From positions 11,050 through 75,049 of the forward strand of contig NZ_JAAVAU010000031.1 in the NCBI RefSeq assembly GCF_014803895.1: a stretch of 64,000 nucleotides of DNA, in the 5' to 3' direction. Below the pieces are notes generated by a model that saw only the letters and a program-made list of their open reading frames with translations, was not told the origin of the DNA and searched no databases. This DNA comes from Lactobacillus sp. (lineage in GTDB: Bacteria > Bacillota > Bacilli > Lactobacillales > Lactobacillaceae). Below are positions 1 to 8,580 of the stretch, one piece after another. The number at the start of each line of letters is the position of its first letter. Positions within the stretch are counted from its first letter, which is position 1. The position numbers were made by a program, and so were the translations under genes.

Positions 1-593
1 ACTTAACTCCAGTTGAATTTTTCAACAAGTACTGGAACATTAACTTTGATGATTACGTTTGCTTAACTAATGCTCCAGACCACGATTACGGCAAGCTTTA
101 TTCTCTTCCATTTGAAGATAATATTAACGGCGGTATTCCAATTACCTTCTTGAACGTACCAATGGAATACTTAAAAAATGCCGCTATCAAACAGTTGAAA
201 GATGGCGAAAGCGTTTGGTTCGGTAACGATGTCTTGAAACAAATGGACCGTAAGACTGGTTTCTTAGATACCGAATTATACAAGACTGATGAATTATTTG
301 ACGTTGATACTGAAATGACCAAGGGTGAAAGATTAGCTACTGGTGAAGGTGGAGTTAGTCACGCTATGACCTTAGTTGGTGTTGACTTAGACAACGGTGA
401 CGTTCGTAAGTGGAAAGTTGAAAACTCATGGGGTGAAAAATCCGGTCGCAAAGGTTATTTCACCATGAGTGATAAGTGGTTCGACGAATTTGTTTACGAA
501 GTTATTGTTCGCAAAGAATTCTTAACTGACGACCAAAAGAAATTGGCCGAAAGCATCCCAACTCCACTTCCAGCTTGGGATTCATTGGCATAA
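1..593 (+). CDS. C1B-family thiol peptidase (PepC/PepE-like), 3' part only
   Basis: The reading frame is open from the first base, so the gene starts upstream and lacks its N-terminal half, including the catalytic Cys. The visible C-terminal part has the other two active-site elements of the papain-like bleomycin-hydrolase family (MEROPS C1B): His in SHAMTLVGVD and Asn in VENSWG. It ends in AWDSLA. Such enzymes are cytoplasmic and trim peptides brought in by oligopeptide transporters. It is clearly paralogous to the complete peptidase at 1465-2778, which has the same THAMTLVGVD and VENSWG blocks and ends CWDSMA, but it lies on the opposite strand. Whether it is PepC, PepE or PepG cannot be decided from the C-terminus alone. 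Confidence 0.93.
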   Translation, partial: LTPVEFFNKYWNINFDDYVCLTNAPDHDYGKLYSLPFEDNINGGIPITFLNVPMEYLKNAAIKQLKDGESVWFGNDVLKQMDRKTGFLDTELYKTDELFDVDTEMTKGERLATGEGGVSHAMTLVGVDLDNGDVRKWKVENSWGEKSGRKGYFTMSDKWFDEFVYEVIVRKEFLTDDQKKLAESIPTPLPAWDSLA

Positions 594-611
594 TATTTCT
601 ATATGTTAGCA

Positions 612-735
612 AAAAGGGAGCCATGCCAATGACTCCTTCAACAGATCCGCTTTAAGAGCGGTGACAAATATAATAGATTGACAATTTAGTCGCTCAATAA
701 CCTGTCAAAGTTATAAATTGAGCGGCTATTTTTTG
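612..735 (+). other. structured intergenic element, possible small RNA locus
   Basis: Between the peptidase stop and its terminator are several nested inverted repeats: GGAG (617-620)/CTCC (633-636), CCGCT (647-651)/AGCGG (657-661), TTGACA (678-683)/TGTCAA (703-708), and the terminator stem at 687-698/717-728. The TTGACA/TGTCAA pair encloses the upstream arm of the terminator, so the two structures would compete. A 10-codon ORF (MPMTPSTDPL) sits behind a GGGAG sequence. The layout recalls compact type I toxin-antitoxin loci of the Fst kind, but no hydrophobic toxin peptide is visible, so it may be a remnant. This is inference from structure only. Confidence 0.3.
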
Positions 736-736
736 T
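687..736 (+). terminator. intrinsic terminator after the peptidase gene
   Basis: A 12-bp stem pairs TAGTCGCTCAAT (687-698) with ATTGAGCGGCTA (717-728), with one G-T pair, and is followed by TTTTTTG. It would end plus-strand transcription after the truncated peptidase gene. Confidence 0.75.
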
Positions 737-779
737 ATTTATCGATGTAAGTTAGTAAAGATACTAATATATCAAAAGA

Positions 780-808
780 ACGTAGCCACAAAAGCTACGT
801 TCTTTTTT
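780..808. terminator. bidirectional terminator
   Basis: The perfect stem AACGTAGC/GCTACGTT is followed by CTTTTTT on the plus strand and TTCTTTT on the minus strand. It sits between two converging genes and can serve the HD hydrolase that ends at 807. Confidence 0.8.
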
Positions 809-1463
809 ATACGTTCCACTCATCCATAAATTCTTGTACAAACTCACGCATATATTCAGTTCGACGATGGGCCTCCTTTTTACCACTAGGAGTGTTCATC
901 GTTTTTTCTAAATCAAATAATTTTTCATAGAAATGATTAATTGTTGTCTCTTTATGATTACGATATTGATCATGACTAACTAACTTCGCAGGCTTGATCT
1001 CTGGATCATAAATCTTATTGCCATGCTTACCGCCATAAGTGAAAGCTCTTGCAATTCCCATTGCACCTAAGCTCTCAAGTCTATCAGCATCCTGAACATA
1101 CTGACCAGAAAGTGGCAATTGATAATGATGTTCAATATTAGCAGAAAAAGACATATGTTGAATTGTAAACAAAATATCTTCAACTTCTAAATCCACAAAA
1201 CCAGCTTCAGGCAACAATTTTTTGATTTTTTCAACTACCGCCTCAGTATCGGCAGTAATCTTTTCATCAATTGTGTCGTGCAAATAACTACCAGCTTGAA
1301 TAATCGCAACCATCCGACTATTCTCATTAGCTTGTTCATTATCTGCTAAATACATCTTAGTTGCCAAATGCGCAACACGCTCACCATGATAAAAATCATG
1401 TCCGGTTGCTTCACCTGCTAATTCTTTAGCTGTAAATTCTTTTATTTTTTCTAAATCAATCAT
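807..1463 (-). CDS. HD-domain phosphohydrolase
   Basis: A soluble protein of about 218 residues with the metal-binding HD superfamily pattern: His in GHDFYHGERV near the N-terminus, the HD doublet in AGSYLHDTID, and a downstream Asp in QDADRLESLGAMG. HD proteins of this kind hydrolyse nucleotides or other phosphate esters; the substrate is unknown. The start MIDLEKIKEF at 1463 is preferred because its ATG follows the upstream peptidase stop (1465-1467) by one base, implying translational coupling. A longer frame could begin at 1493 but would overlap the peptidase. It is cotranscribed with the PepE-like gene and ends at the bidirectional hairpin. Confidence 0.88.
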   Translation of the reverse strand: MIDLEKIKEFTAKELAGEATGHDFYHGERVAHLATKMYLADNEQANENSRMVAIIQAGSYLHDTIDEKITADTEAVVEKIKKLLPEAGFVDLEVEDILFTIQHMSFSANIEHHYQLPLSGQYVQDADRLESLGAMGIARAFTYGGKHGNKIYDPEIKPAKLVSHDQYRNHKETTINHFYEKLFDLEKTMNTPSGKKEAHRRTEYMREFVQEFMDEWNV

Positions 1464-1464
1464 T

Positions 1465-2778
1465 TTACGCCATTGAATCCCAGCATGGTACATCTTCTGC
1501 TGGACCTTCAGAAATCTTCACTAGATCATCTGACAAGTACTTCTTCTTCACAACAACCTTAAAGAGATATTCATCAAACCACTTATCATCCATCACAAAG
1601 TAACCCTTGTCACCAACATCGCTACCCCAAGAGTTTTCAACCTTCCATTGACGTGGCTTGCCATCAACAACATCTACACCGACCAAAGTCATAGCATGAG
1701 TAGAACCGCTGGCACCAGTTTGAAGACGTTCTTTCTTACTTAACTTAGTTTCAATGTTAAAAATAGTATCAGTTTCATACAAATCAGCAGCCATGATACC
1801 TTTCTTTCGATCACTTTGCTTACCAACGTCACAACCAAACCAAATAGTTTCGCCAGCTTCAAGTTGCTTAATAGCTGCCTTTTTAAGATTTTCAATCTTA
1901 GTATTCAAAAATTGAACCGGACTACCACCTTCTACATTATCCTCAAATGGGAGACCGTACAACTTATCATATTCATGATCAGGTGCATTAAAAAGCACAA
2001 CATAATCATCCAAATCATCTTCAAAGTAATTATGGAAGAAATCAAGTGGACTAATGTCAGTATCAATGTGGTACTTGCCTTCATCATCCTTGAATTCTAA
2101 ATCAAAGTTTTCAACTGGATTACCAAAAGCAATCACAGCCATGCGATAAACTTCACTTAAAAATTCCTGGCGTTTAGCTTCAACTTCGGCAGTCTTACCC
2201 TCACTAATTAATTTACGCAAAACTAACCCATCTTCACGTAATTTCATGTTCAAAGCACGGTTAAAAGCAGCAGTATTATTAGCAGTGAAACTTTCACCAT
2301 AAGCATAAGTTGGCACCAAGCCATATTTTCTAATCAAAGAAATTGCCATATGCCATTGACCACCATCAGTATCAGGAGCTGATAAATAGTAATGCACTGT
2401 ACGGTCATCAATTGGCTGAGCAGCAGTTTCGATAATATGATTAAAGAAGATATTTGCTCTTTCAATTCGATCCCAGAAGAAAAGATAAGCTTGTGAGAAA
2501 GTAAAATTCTTAGCCTTATATTGCTTTGCAAACCCATGACGTAAAACATTCAAAGCAGCAAACAACCAGCAACGACCTGATTGCTTTTGGTTAGTGACAT
2601 TATCAGTAGGGATTTCAATTGAAAAAGTCCGATTCAATGGACGAATCTTTTCAGTATTCAAGCTAGCTGCTTGCACCCCATTATTCACAACGGCTAATTC
2701 TGCAATTTTATTTTGTTTATCTTGTCGATAAGCTTTTTTAAAATTTGCAATTTCATCCAATGTTAATTCATAAGCCAT
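1465..2778 (-). CDS. pepE: C1B-family thiol peptidase, PepE-like
   Basis: A complete 437-residue cytoplasmic papain-like peptidase of the bleomycin-hydrolase family. The catalytic Cys is in QKQSGRCWLFAALN (around residue 70), the His in STHAMTLVGVD (around residue 360) and the Asn in VENSWG (around residue 382). The length matches the lactobacillar endopeptidase PepE (about 438) better than PepC (about 449), so PepE is preferred; PepG is also possible. No signal peptide is present. It follows oppBCDF and a tRNA gene on the same strand, which fits a peptide import and breakdown role, and it runs directly into the HD hydrolase gene. Confidence 0.9.
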   Translation of the reverse strand: MAYELTLDEIANFKKAYRQDKQNKIAELAVVNNGVQAASLNTEKIRPLNRTFSIEIPTDNVTNQKQSGRCWLFAALNVLRHGFAKQYKAKNFTFSQAYLFFWDRIERANIFFNHIIETAAQPIDDRTVHYYLSAPDTDGGQWHMAISLIRKYGLVPTYAYGESFTANNTAAFNRALNMKLREDGLVLRKLISEGKTAEVEAKRQEFLSEVYRMAVIAFGNPVENFDLEFKDDEGKYHIDTDISPLDFFHNYFEDDLDDYVVLFNAPDHEYDKLYGLPFEDNVEGGSPVQFLNTKIENLKKAAIKQLEAGETIWFGCDVGKQSDRKKGIMAADLYETDTIFNIETKLSKKERLQTGASGSTHAMTLVGVDVVDGKPRQWKVENSWGSDVGDKGYFVMDDKWFDEYLFKVVVKKKYLSDDLVKISEGPAEDVPCWDSMA

Positions 2779-2807
2779 AAAATTCCTTCTTTCGTTAATA
2801 AAACAAG

Positions 2808-2880
2808 AGCTGCTTCCCAGATTTGAACTGGGGACCTCCTCCTTACCACGGCGGTGCTCTACCTACTGAGCTAAAGCAGC
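2808..2880 (-). tRNA. tRNA-Thr (anticodon GGT)
   Basis: Read on the minus strand this gives a full cloverleaf: acceptor GCTGCTT/AAGCAGC, D stem GCTC/GAGC, anticodon loop GTGGTAA with anticodon GGT, T arm CCCAG-TTCAAAT-CTGGG. The CCA end is not encoded. The anticodon stem CCGCC/GGAGG has a G-A mismatch at its middle pair, and loop position 32 is G rather than a pyrimidine, both unusual. It sits 25 bp after oppF and 29 bp before the pepE-like ATG with no visible terminator on either side. Confidence 0.95.
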
Positions 2881-2905
2881 AACTTTATTTTATCATATCC
2901 TATTT

Positions 2906-3847
2906 TTATTTATAACTTGCAACAACTTGTTTATAGTGTTCCACTTCGTCATCACTACAGCGCACAAAGCGACCAGGAACAATTTCATGCATTGAACGTG
3001 ATTTACCATCATTTTCTTCAGCTTCAACATCATATTTAATTCGAACACGATGACGTTCAATCTCAGGATCTGGAATTGGGACTGCAGAAATTAAACTTTT
3101 TGTATAATTGTGGAGTGGCTTATTATAAACATCATCTGCAGGTCCAACTTCTAATAACTTACCAAAGTGCATAACCCCAATTCTATCTGAGATGAACTTC
3201 ACCATCGAAAGATCATGAGCAATAAAGAGATAAGTTAGATTTTCTTTTTCTTGTAGCTCCTTCATTAAATTTACAACTTGAGCTTGAATAGACACATCTA
3301 AAGCCGAAATCGGTTCATCCGCCACAATAAATTTTGGTTTTACGGCTAGTGCTCTTGCAATTCCAATTCTTTGACGCTGGCCACCAGAAAATTCATGCGG
3401 GAATCGACTAGCATGTTGCTTATTTAAACCAACAGTTTCAAGCAATTCTTCCACCTGTTGGCGTCGGTCTTCCTTACTTTTAGCTAAACCATGAATATCT
3501 AACCCTTCGGCAATTATATCTTCAACTGTCATTCTAGGATTTAAGGATGCATACGGATCTTGGAAAATCATCTGTGCATCCCTCCTAAAATGAAGCTTAT
3601 CTTTTCTACTCCTGAGCTTACTTATATCTTTGCCTTCAAAAATAATTTCCCCAGAAGTTGGCTTATAGAGCTGTAAGATACTACGGCCAATAGTCGTTTT
3701 ACCTGAACCTGATTCCCCGACTAAACCAAAAGTTTCTCCTTCATAAATATGAAAACTAACATCATCAACTGCTTTAACAGTAGAGCGACCTGATTTAAAA
3801 TACTGCTTTAAATGTTTTACTTCTAAAATTTTCTTTTTTTCTGTCAT
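2906..3847 (-). CDS. oppF: oligopeptide ABC transporter ATP-binding protein OppF
   Basis: A 313-residue ABC ATPase of the peptide/nickel importer family. It has Walker A (GESGSGKTT), the signature SGGQRQR, Walker B (FIVADEP), the H-loop IAHDLS, and the C-terminal oligopeptide extension around PLHNYTKSLISAVP. It energises uptake of oligopeptides through OppB/OppC together with OppD. It is the last gene of oppBCDF and starts 4 bp after the oppD stop. The order and the C-terminal extension separate it from OppD. Confidence 0.95.
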   Translation of the reverse strand: MTEKKKILEVKHLKQYFKSGRSTVKAVDDVSFHIYEGETFGLVGESGSGKTTIGRSILQLYKPTSGEIIFEGKDISKLRSRKDKLHFRRDAQMIFQDPYASLNPRMTVEDIIAEGLDIHGLAKSKEDRRQQVEELLETVGLNKQHASRFPHEFSGGQRQRIGIARALAVKPKFIVADEPISALDVSIQAQVVNLMKELQEKENLTYLFIAHDLSMVKFISDRIGVMHFGKLLEVGPADDVYNKPLHNYTKSLISAVPIPDPEIERHRVRIKYDVEAEENDGKSRSMHEIVPGRFVRCSDDEVEHYKQVVASYK

Positions 3848-3851
3848 ACAC

Positions 3852-4907
3852 TTATTCCTCAGCCTTCTTCTGCTTAGCTAGCATAATTTGAGCATACTTT
3901 TTATGACGACGTTGAATTTCTAAAGGCGGGGTAACTGTAGGTGCGTCAGGATGTAAAAGCCATGTCGCAGCATAATGCGTATCTGACACCTTAAAATAAG
4001 GTGGCTTTTTCTCCACATCAATGCGCATTGCATACTTGTTTCTTGGTGCAAATGGATCACCTTTAGGTGGATCAAGCAAGTTAGGTGGTGTGCCAGGAAT
4101 TGAATCTAACTTTTTACTATCTAAAGTTGGCATCGAATTAATTAATCCCCAAGTGTAGGGATGTTGGGGATTATAGAATATTTCATCAACCGTTCCATAT
4201 TCCAAAATTTCACCAGCATACATTACTGCTACTCGATCAGCCATGCCTGCTACTACACCTAAATCATGTGTAATAAATATAATTGAGGTCTTAACTCTTT
4301 TTTGTAAATCTTTCATTAAATCCAAAATTTCTGCTTGCACAGTTACATCCAACGCTGTTGTTGGTTCATCAGCTAATAAAATTTCAGGTTCACAAATCAA
4401 AGCAATCGCAATTACAATACGTTGGCGCATTCCGCCCGAGAATTGGTGCGGATATTGATTAATCCTCTTTTCCGCATCTGGAATTCCAACAGCCTTCATC
4501 ATTTCCAATGCTTTATCCCAAGCTTCTTTTTTAGAAACTCCTTTATGTTTCATCAAAGGCTCCGCAATTTGTTGACCAATTTTCATAGTTGGATCAAGAG
4601 AGGTCATTGGATCCTGAAAAATCATCGCAATTTCATTTCCACGAATTTTGCGCCAATCTTTTTCTTTATTGTTTAATAAGTTTTTACCATGAAAATCTAT
4701 TTCTCCACCAATAATTTCTGCATTTTGAGCTAAAAGACCAATAATGGTACGAGTAGTCACAGATTTTCCTGAACCAGATTCACCTACAATTGCTAAAGTT
4801 TCGCCCTTATTTAAGTGAAAAGAAACATTTCTAATCGCCTGTATTTCACCAGCATAAGTATGAAAATCAATTTTTAAATTTTTTACATCTAAAATTTTTT
4901 CTGTCAT
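3852..4907 (-). CDS. oppD: oligopeptide ABC transporter ATP-binding protein OppD
   Basis: A 351-residue ABC ATPase with Walker A (GESGSGKSV), signature SGGMRQR, Walker B (ILLADEP) and H-loop ITHDLG. The C-terminus has the peptide-transporter motif PQHPYTWGLINSMP and a long tail that fits the OppD family, though the usual Cys cluster is not visible. It pairs with OppF as the nucleotide-binding heterodimer of the importer. It starts 8 bp after the oppC stop. Confidence 0.95.
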   Translation of the reverse strand: MTEKILDVKNLKIDFHTYAGEIQAIRNVSFHLNKGETLAIVGESGSGKSVTTRTIIGLLAQNAEIIGGEIDFHGKNLLNNKEKDWRKIRGNEIAMIFQDPMTSLDPTMKIGQQIAEPLMKHKGVSKKEAWDKALEMMKAVGIPDAEKRINQYPHQFSGGMRQRIVIAIALICEPEILLADEPTTALDVTVQAEILDLMKDLQKRVKTSIIFITHDLGVVAGMADRVAVMYAGEILEYGTVDEIFYNPQHPYTWGLINSMPTLDSKKLDSIPGTPPNLLDPPKGDPFAPRNKYAMRIDVEKKPPYFKVSDTHYAATWLLHPDAPTVTPPLEIQRRHKKYAQIMLAKQKKAEE

Positions 4908-4915
4908 CTATTTAC

Positions 4916-5947
4916 CTACCTTCTGGTTCTTGGATCAAAAGCATCACGTAATCCATCACCCAGCAAGTTAAATGCAATCATTAAAATACATAATACAATT
5001 GCAGGGAACCACATTTGATATGGTAAAAATTGGAAGTTCTTTTGACCTTCATTAAGCAAAACACCCAGTGAAGTTTGTGGAGAAGAAATACCAATTCCGA
5101 TATAGCTTAAAAATGCTTCAAAGAAAATAGCTGTGGGAATAGTGTACATCATCTGAATGATAATCAAACTTGATAAATTTGGTGCTAAGTGCTTCAAAGC
5201 AATTTTCCAAGTTGATTCACCTAAATTACGTGCTGCTAAAACATATTCTTGTGTCTTCAAAGTTAATGTCTCAGCCCTAATTTGTCTTGCCATCGTTGTC
5301 CATGAAGAAATTGCGATTGCTAAGATAATTGATACCATACCTGGTTTTAAGATTACTAGCATTAATACTACAATGACTAAGTTCGGTATAGAAGAGATTA
5401 TCTCTATTATCCGTTGCATTGCATTATCTACAGCTCCACCTTTCCAACCAGAAACTATTCCATATACAACTCCAATAGTTAAATCAAAAGCAGCTGCTAC
5501 AAAAGCAACAATTAATGAAATTTTAGTTCCATAAATAATTCGTTGAGCTAATGGACGTCCCAAATAATCAGTTCCAGCAATAAAATATTTATTTTTAGGA
5601 ACACCATTTTGAGCATAGACATCAACCCATTTACCATTTTGCTTAAGTTTACCATTAAGTCCATTAATAGCACTCAATCCTGGAACTTTAGCAGGCAAGT
5701 TCGCGTACTGTGGATGCGACTTCACCAAAGTACTTTTATTAATAAAAGGTGTTGAACCAAAAGCAATAACTACCATAATAATAATCACAATTGCTGAGAT
5801 AATTGCCGCTTTTCTTTTCTTTAACTGCAACCAAACACTTTGACCAAAAGTTAGTGTGGGACCAACAATATTTTCATTACTTTGAGCCTGATCTGGTGGT
5901 AATGGTTCAAAGGCATTGGGACCAATCTTTAAATCTTCTTGCGCCAT
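4916..5947 (-). CDS. oppC: oligopeptide ABC transporter permease OppC
   Basis: A 343-residue membrane protein: a cytoplasmic N-terminus, one TM segment near residues 48-68, a large extracytoplasmic stretch, then the five-TM binding-protein-dependent transport domain. The EAA-type loop is visible as AARNLGESTWKIALKHLAPN. With OppB it forms the peptide pore. The loop between TM1 and TM2 includes an insert around GLNGKLKQNGKWVD, as often seen in Firmicute OppC. It starts 2 bp after the oppB stop. Confidence 0.94.
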   Translation of the reverse strand: MAQEDLKIGPNAFEPLPPDQAQSNENIVGPTLTFGQSVWLQLKKRKAAIISAIVIIIMVVIAFGSTPFINKSTLVKSHPQYANLPAKVPGLSAINGLNGKLKQNGKWVDVYAQNGVPKNKYFIAGTDYLGRPLAQRIIYGTKISLIVAFVAAAFDLTIGVVYGIVSGWKGGAVDNAMQRIIEIISSIPNLVIVVLMLVILKPGMVSIILAIAISSWTTMARQIRAETLTLKTQEYVLAARNLGESTWKIALKHLAPNLSSLIIIQMMYTIPTAIFFEAFLSYIGIGISSPQTSLGVLLNEGQKNFQFLPYQMWFPAIVLCILMIAFNLLGDGLRDAFDPRTRR

Positions 5948-5949
5948 TG

Positions 5950-6879
5950 TTAAGCCTCACTTCCTTGTAATCTAATTCGAGGATCAATTAATCCATAAAT
6001 AATATCAGTGATTAATAAAACTACTACTAGACCAATAGAGTAAATCATCGTTACTCCCATAATAGTAGGATAGTCATTAGTTAAGATAGACTTCACAAAT
6101 TGTTCTCCAATACCCGGAATATTAAAAATATTCTCAATAACCATTGAACCAGTCATCAATGCTACTGTATATGGTCCAAGTAAAGTGACAATTGGGATCA
6201 TACTATTTCTCATTACATGTTTTCTTACTACTTCCATACGACTAAAGCCTTTAGCACGGCCTAACTCAACATAATCTTGATTCATATTGTCGACCATACT
6301 TGTTCTAACAAAACGTTCTGTTTCTGCCATTGGACCTACAGCTAAAGCAACTGTTGGCAAAATAGTCTGTGAAAATGAACCCCATCCGGCAATCGGGAAC
6401 CATCCCAATTTTAAACCAATATAATATTGCAAAATTACAGCTAAAACAAAGTTAGGAATAGAGCGACCAATAATCGCAATCACTGTAGAAGTTGAATCTA
6501 CCCAGGTTCCCTGTCTAATTGCAGCAATTGTTCCCAATAATGCACCTAATACAACTCCTAATATCATAGCTTGGAGCCCTAATTGCATTGAAACTGCCAA
6601 TCGAGGCATAATCAAACTAGATACTGATTGATTGGCATACTGGAATGAAGTACCAAAATCTCCAGTAAAGATTCCCTTGAGATAAATCAAATATTGAACA
6701 ATGACTGGCTTATTCAAACCGTATTGTTCATCCATAATATGGCGCTGCGTAAGTGTCATCTTAGCTTCATTTGCATATGGTGAACCTGGCATAGCTTTCA
6801 TTAAAAAGAAAGTAGCAGTTGCCACTATAAACAAAGTAAGAAGCATATAGAAAATACGCTTTAATAAGTATTTTGTCAT
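5950..6879 (-). CDS. oppB: oligopeptide ABC transporter permease OppB
   Basis: A 309-residue permease with the OppB/DppB N-terminal TM (YLLKRIFYMLLTLFIVATAT), six predicted TM helices and the EAA loop GRAKGFSRMEVVRKHVMRN. It is the first gene of oppBCDF and partner of OppC. No oppA solute-binding gene lies upstream; the next gene is tyrS, which ends in its own terminator. OppA must therefore be encoded elsewhere. Confidence 0.94.
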   Translation of the reverse strand: MTKYLLKRIFYMLLTLFIVATATFFLMKAMPGSPYANEAKMTLTQRHIMDEQYGLNKPVIVQYLIYLKGIFTGDFGTSFQYANQSVSSLIMPRLAVSMQLGLQAMILGVVLGALLGTIAAIRQGTWVDSTSTVIAIIGRSIPNFVLAVILQYYIGLKLGWFPIAGWGSFSQTILPTVALAVGPMAETERFVRTSMVDNMNQDYVELGRAKGFSRMEVVRKHVMRNSMIPIVTLLGPYTVALMTGSMVIENIFNIPGIGEQFVKSILTNDYPTIMGVTMIYSIGLVVVLLITDIIYGLIDPRIRLQGSEA

Positions 6880-6915
6880 CTTAATTGCCCTTCTTTTATT
6901 TAGTAAGTTAGCTTT

Positions 6916-6943
6916 ATTATAATGGAGTTTTTTTAAATGTCAT
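6916..6943 (-). promoter_or_regulatory. predicted promoter of oppBCDF
   Basis: On the minus strand a -35 ATGACA (6938-6943) lies 16 bp from a -10 TATAAT (6916-6921), 36 bp upstream of the oppB start codon. Confidence 0.65.
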
Positions 6944-6984
6944 TAAAAAATTAAAAATTTTTAGTCTTAATTTCTCATTTTTTA

Positions 6985-7013
6985 TCAAAAAAAGACCAGC
7001 ATTTGCTGGTCTT
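6985..7013 (-). terminator. tyrS terminator
   Basis: The 9-bp stem AAGACCAGC/GCTGGTCTT, followed on the minus strand by TTTTTTTG, lies directly after the tyrS stop. Confidence 0.85.
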
Positions 7014-7020
7014 AACAATA

Positions 7021-8499
<1,479 letters not shown>

Positions 8500-8505
8500 A
8501 AAACT

Positions 8506-8534
8506 ATAATAACTGCTAAGAAATTATTAGTCAA
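8506..8534 (-). promoter_or_regulatory. predicted tyrS promoter
   Basis: On the minus strand TTGACT (8529-8534) is separated by 17 bp from TATTAT (8506-8511). It would start the T-box leader near 8499. Confidence 0.8.
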
Positions 8535-8543
8535 CTACTGATA

Positions 8544-8579
8544 ACGCAAAAATGCCCCTAGAAAACTAGGAGCATTTTT
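8544..8579 (-). terminator. terminator of the LTA-synthase-like gene
   Basis: The long stem AAAAATGCTCCTA/TAGGGGCATTTTT (8548-8560 with 8567-8579) follows the stop codon at 8581. Confidence 0.85.
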
Positions 8580-8580
8580 C

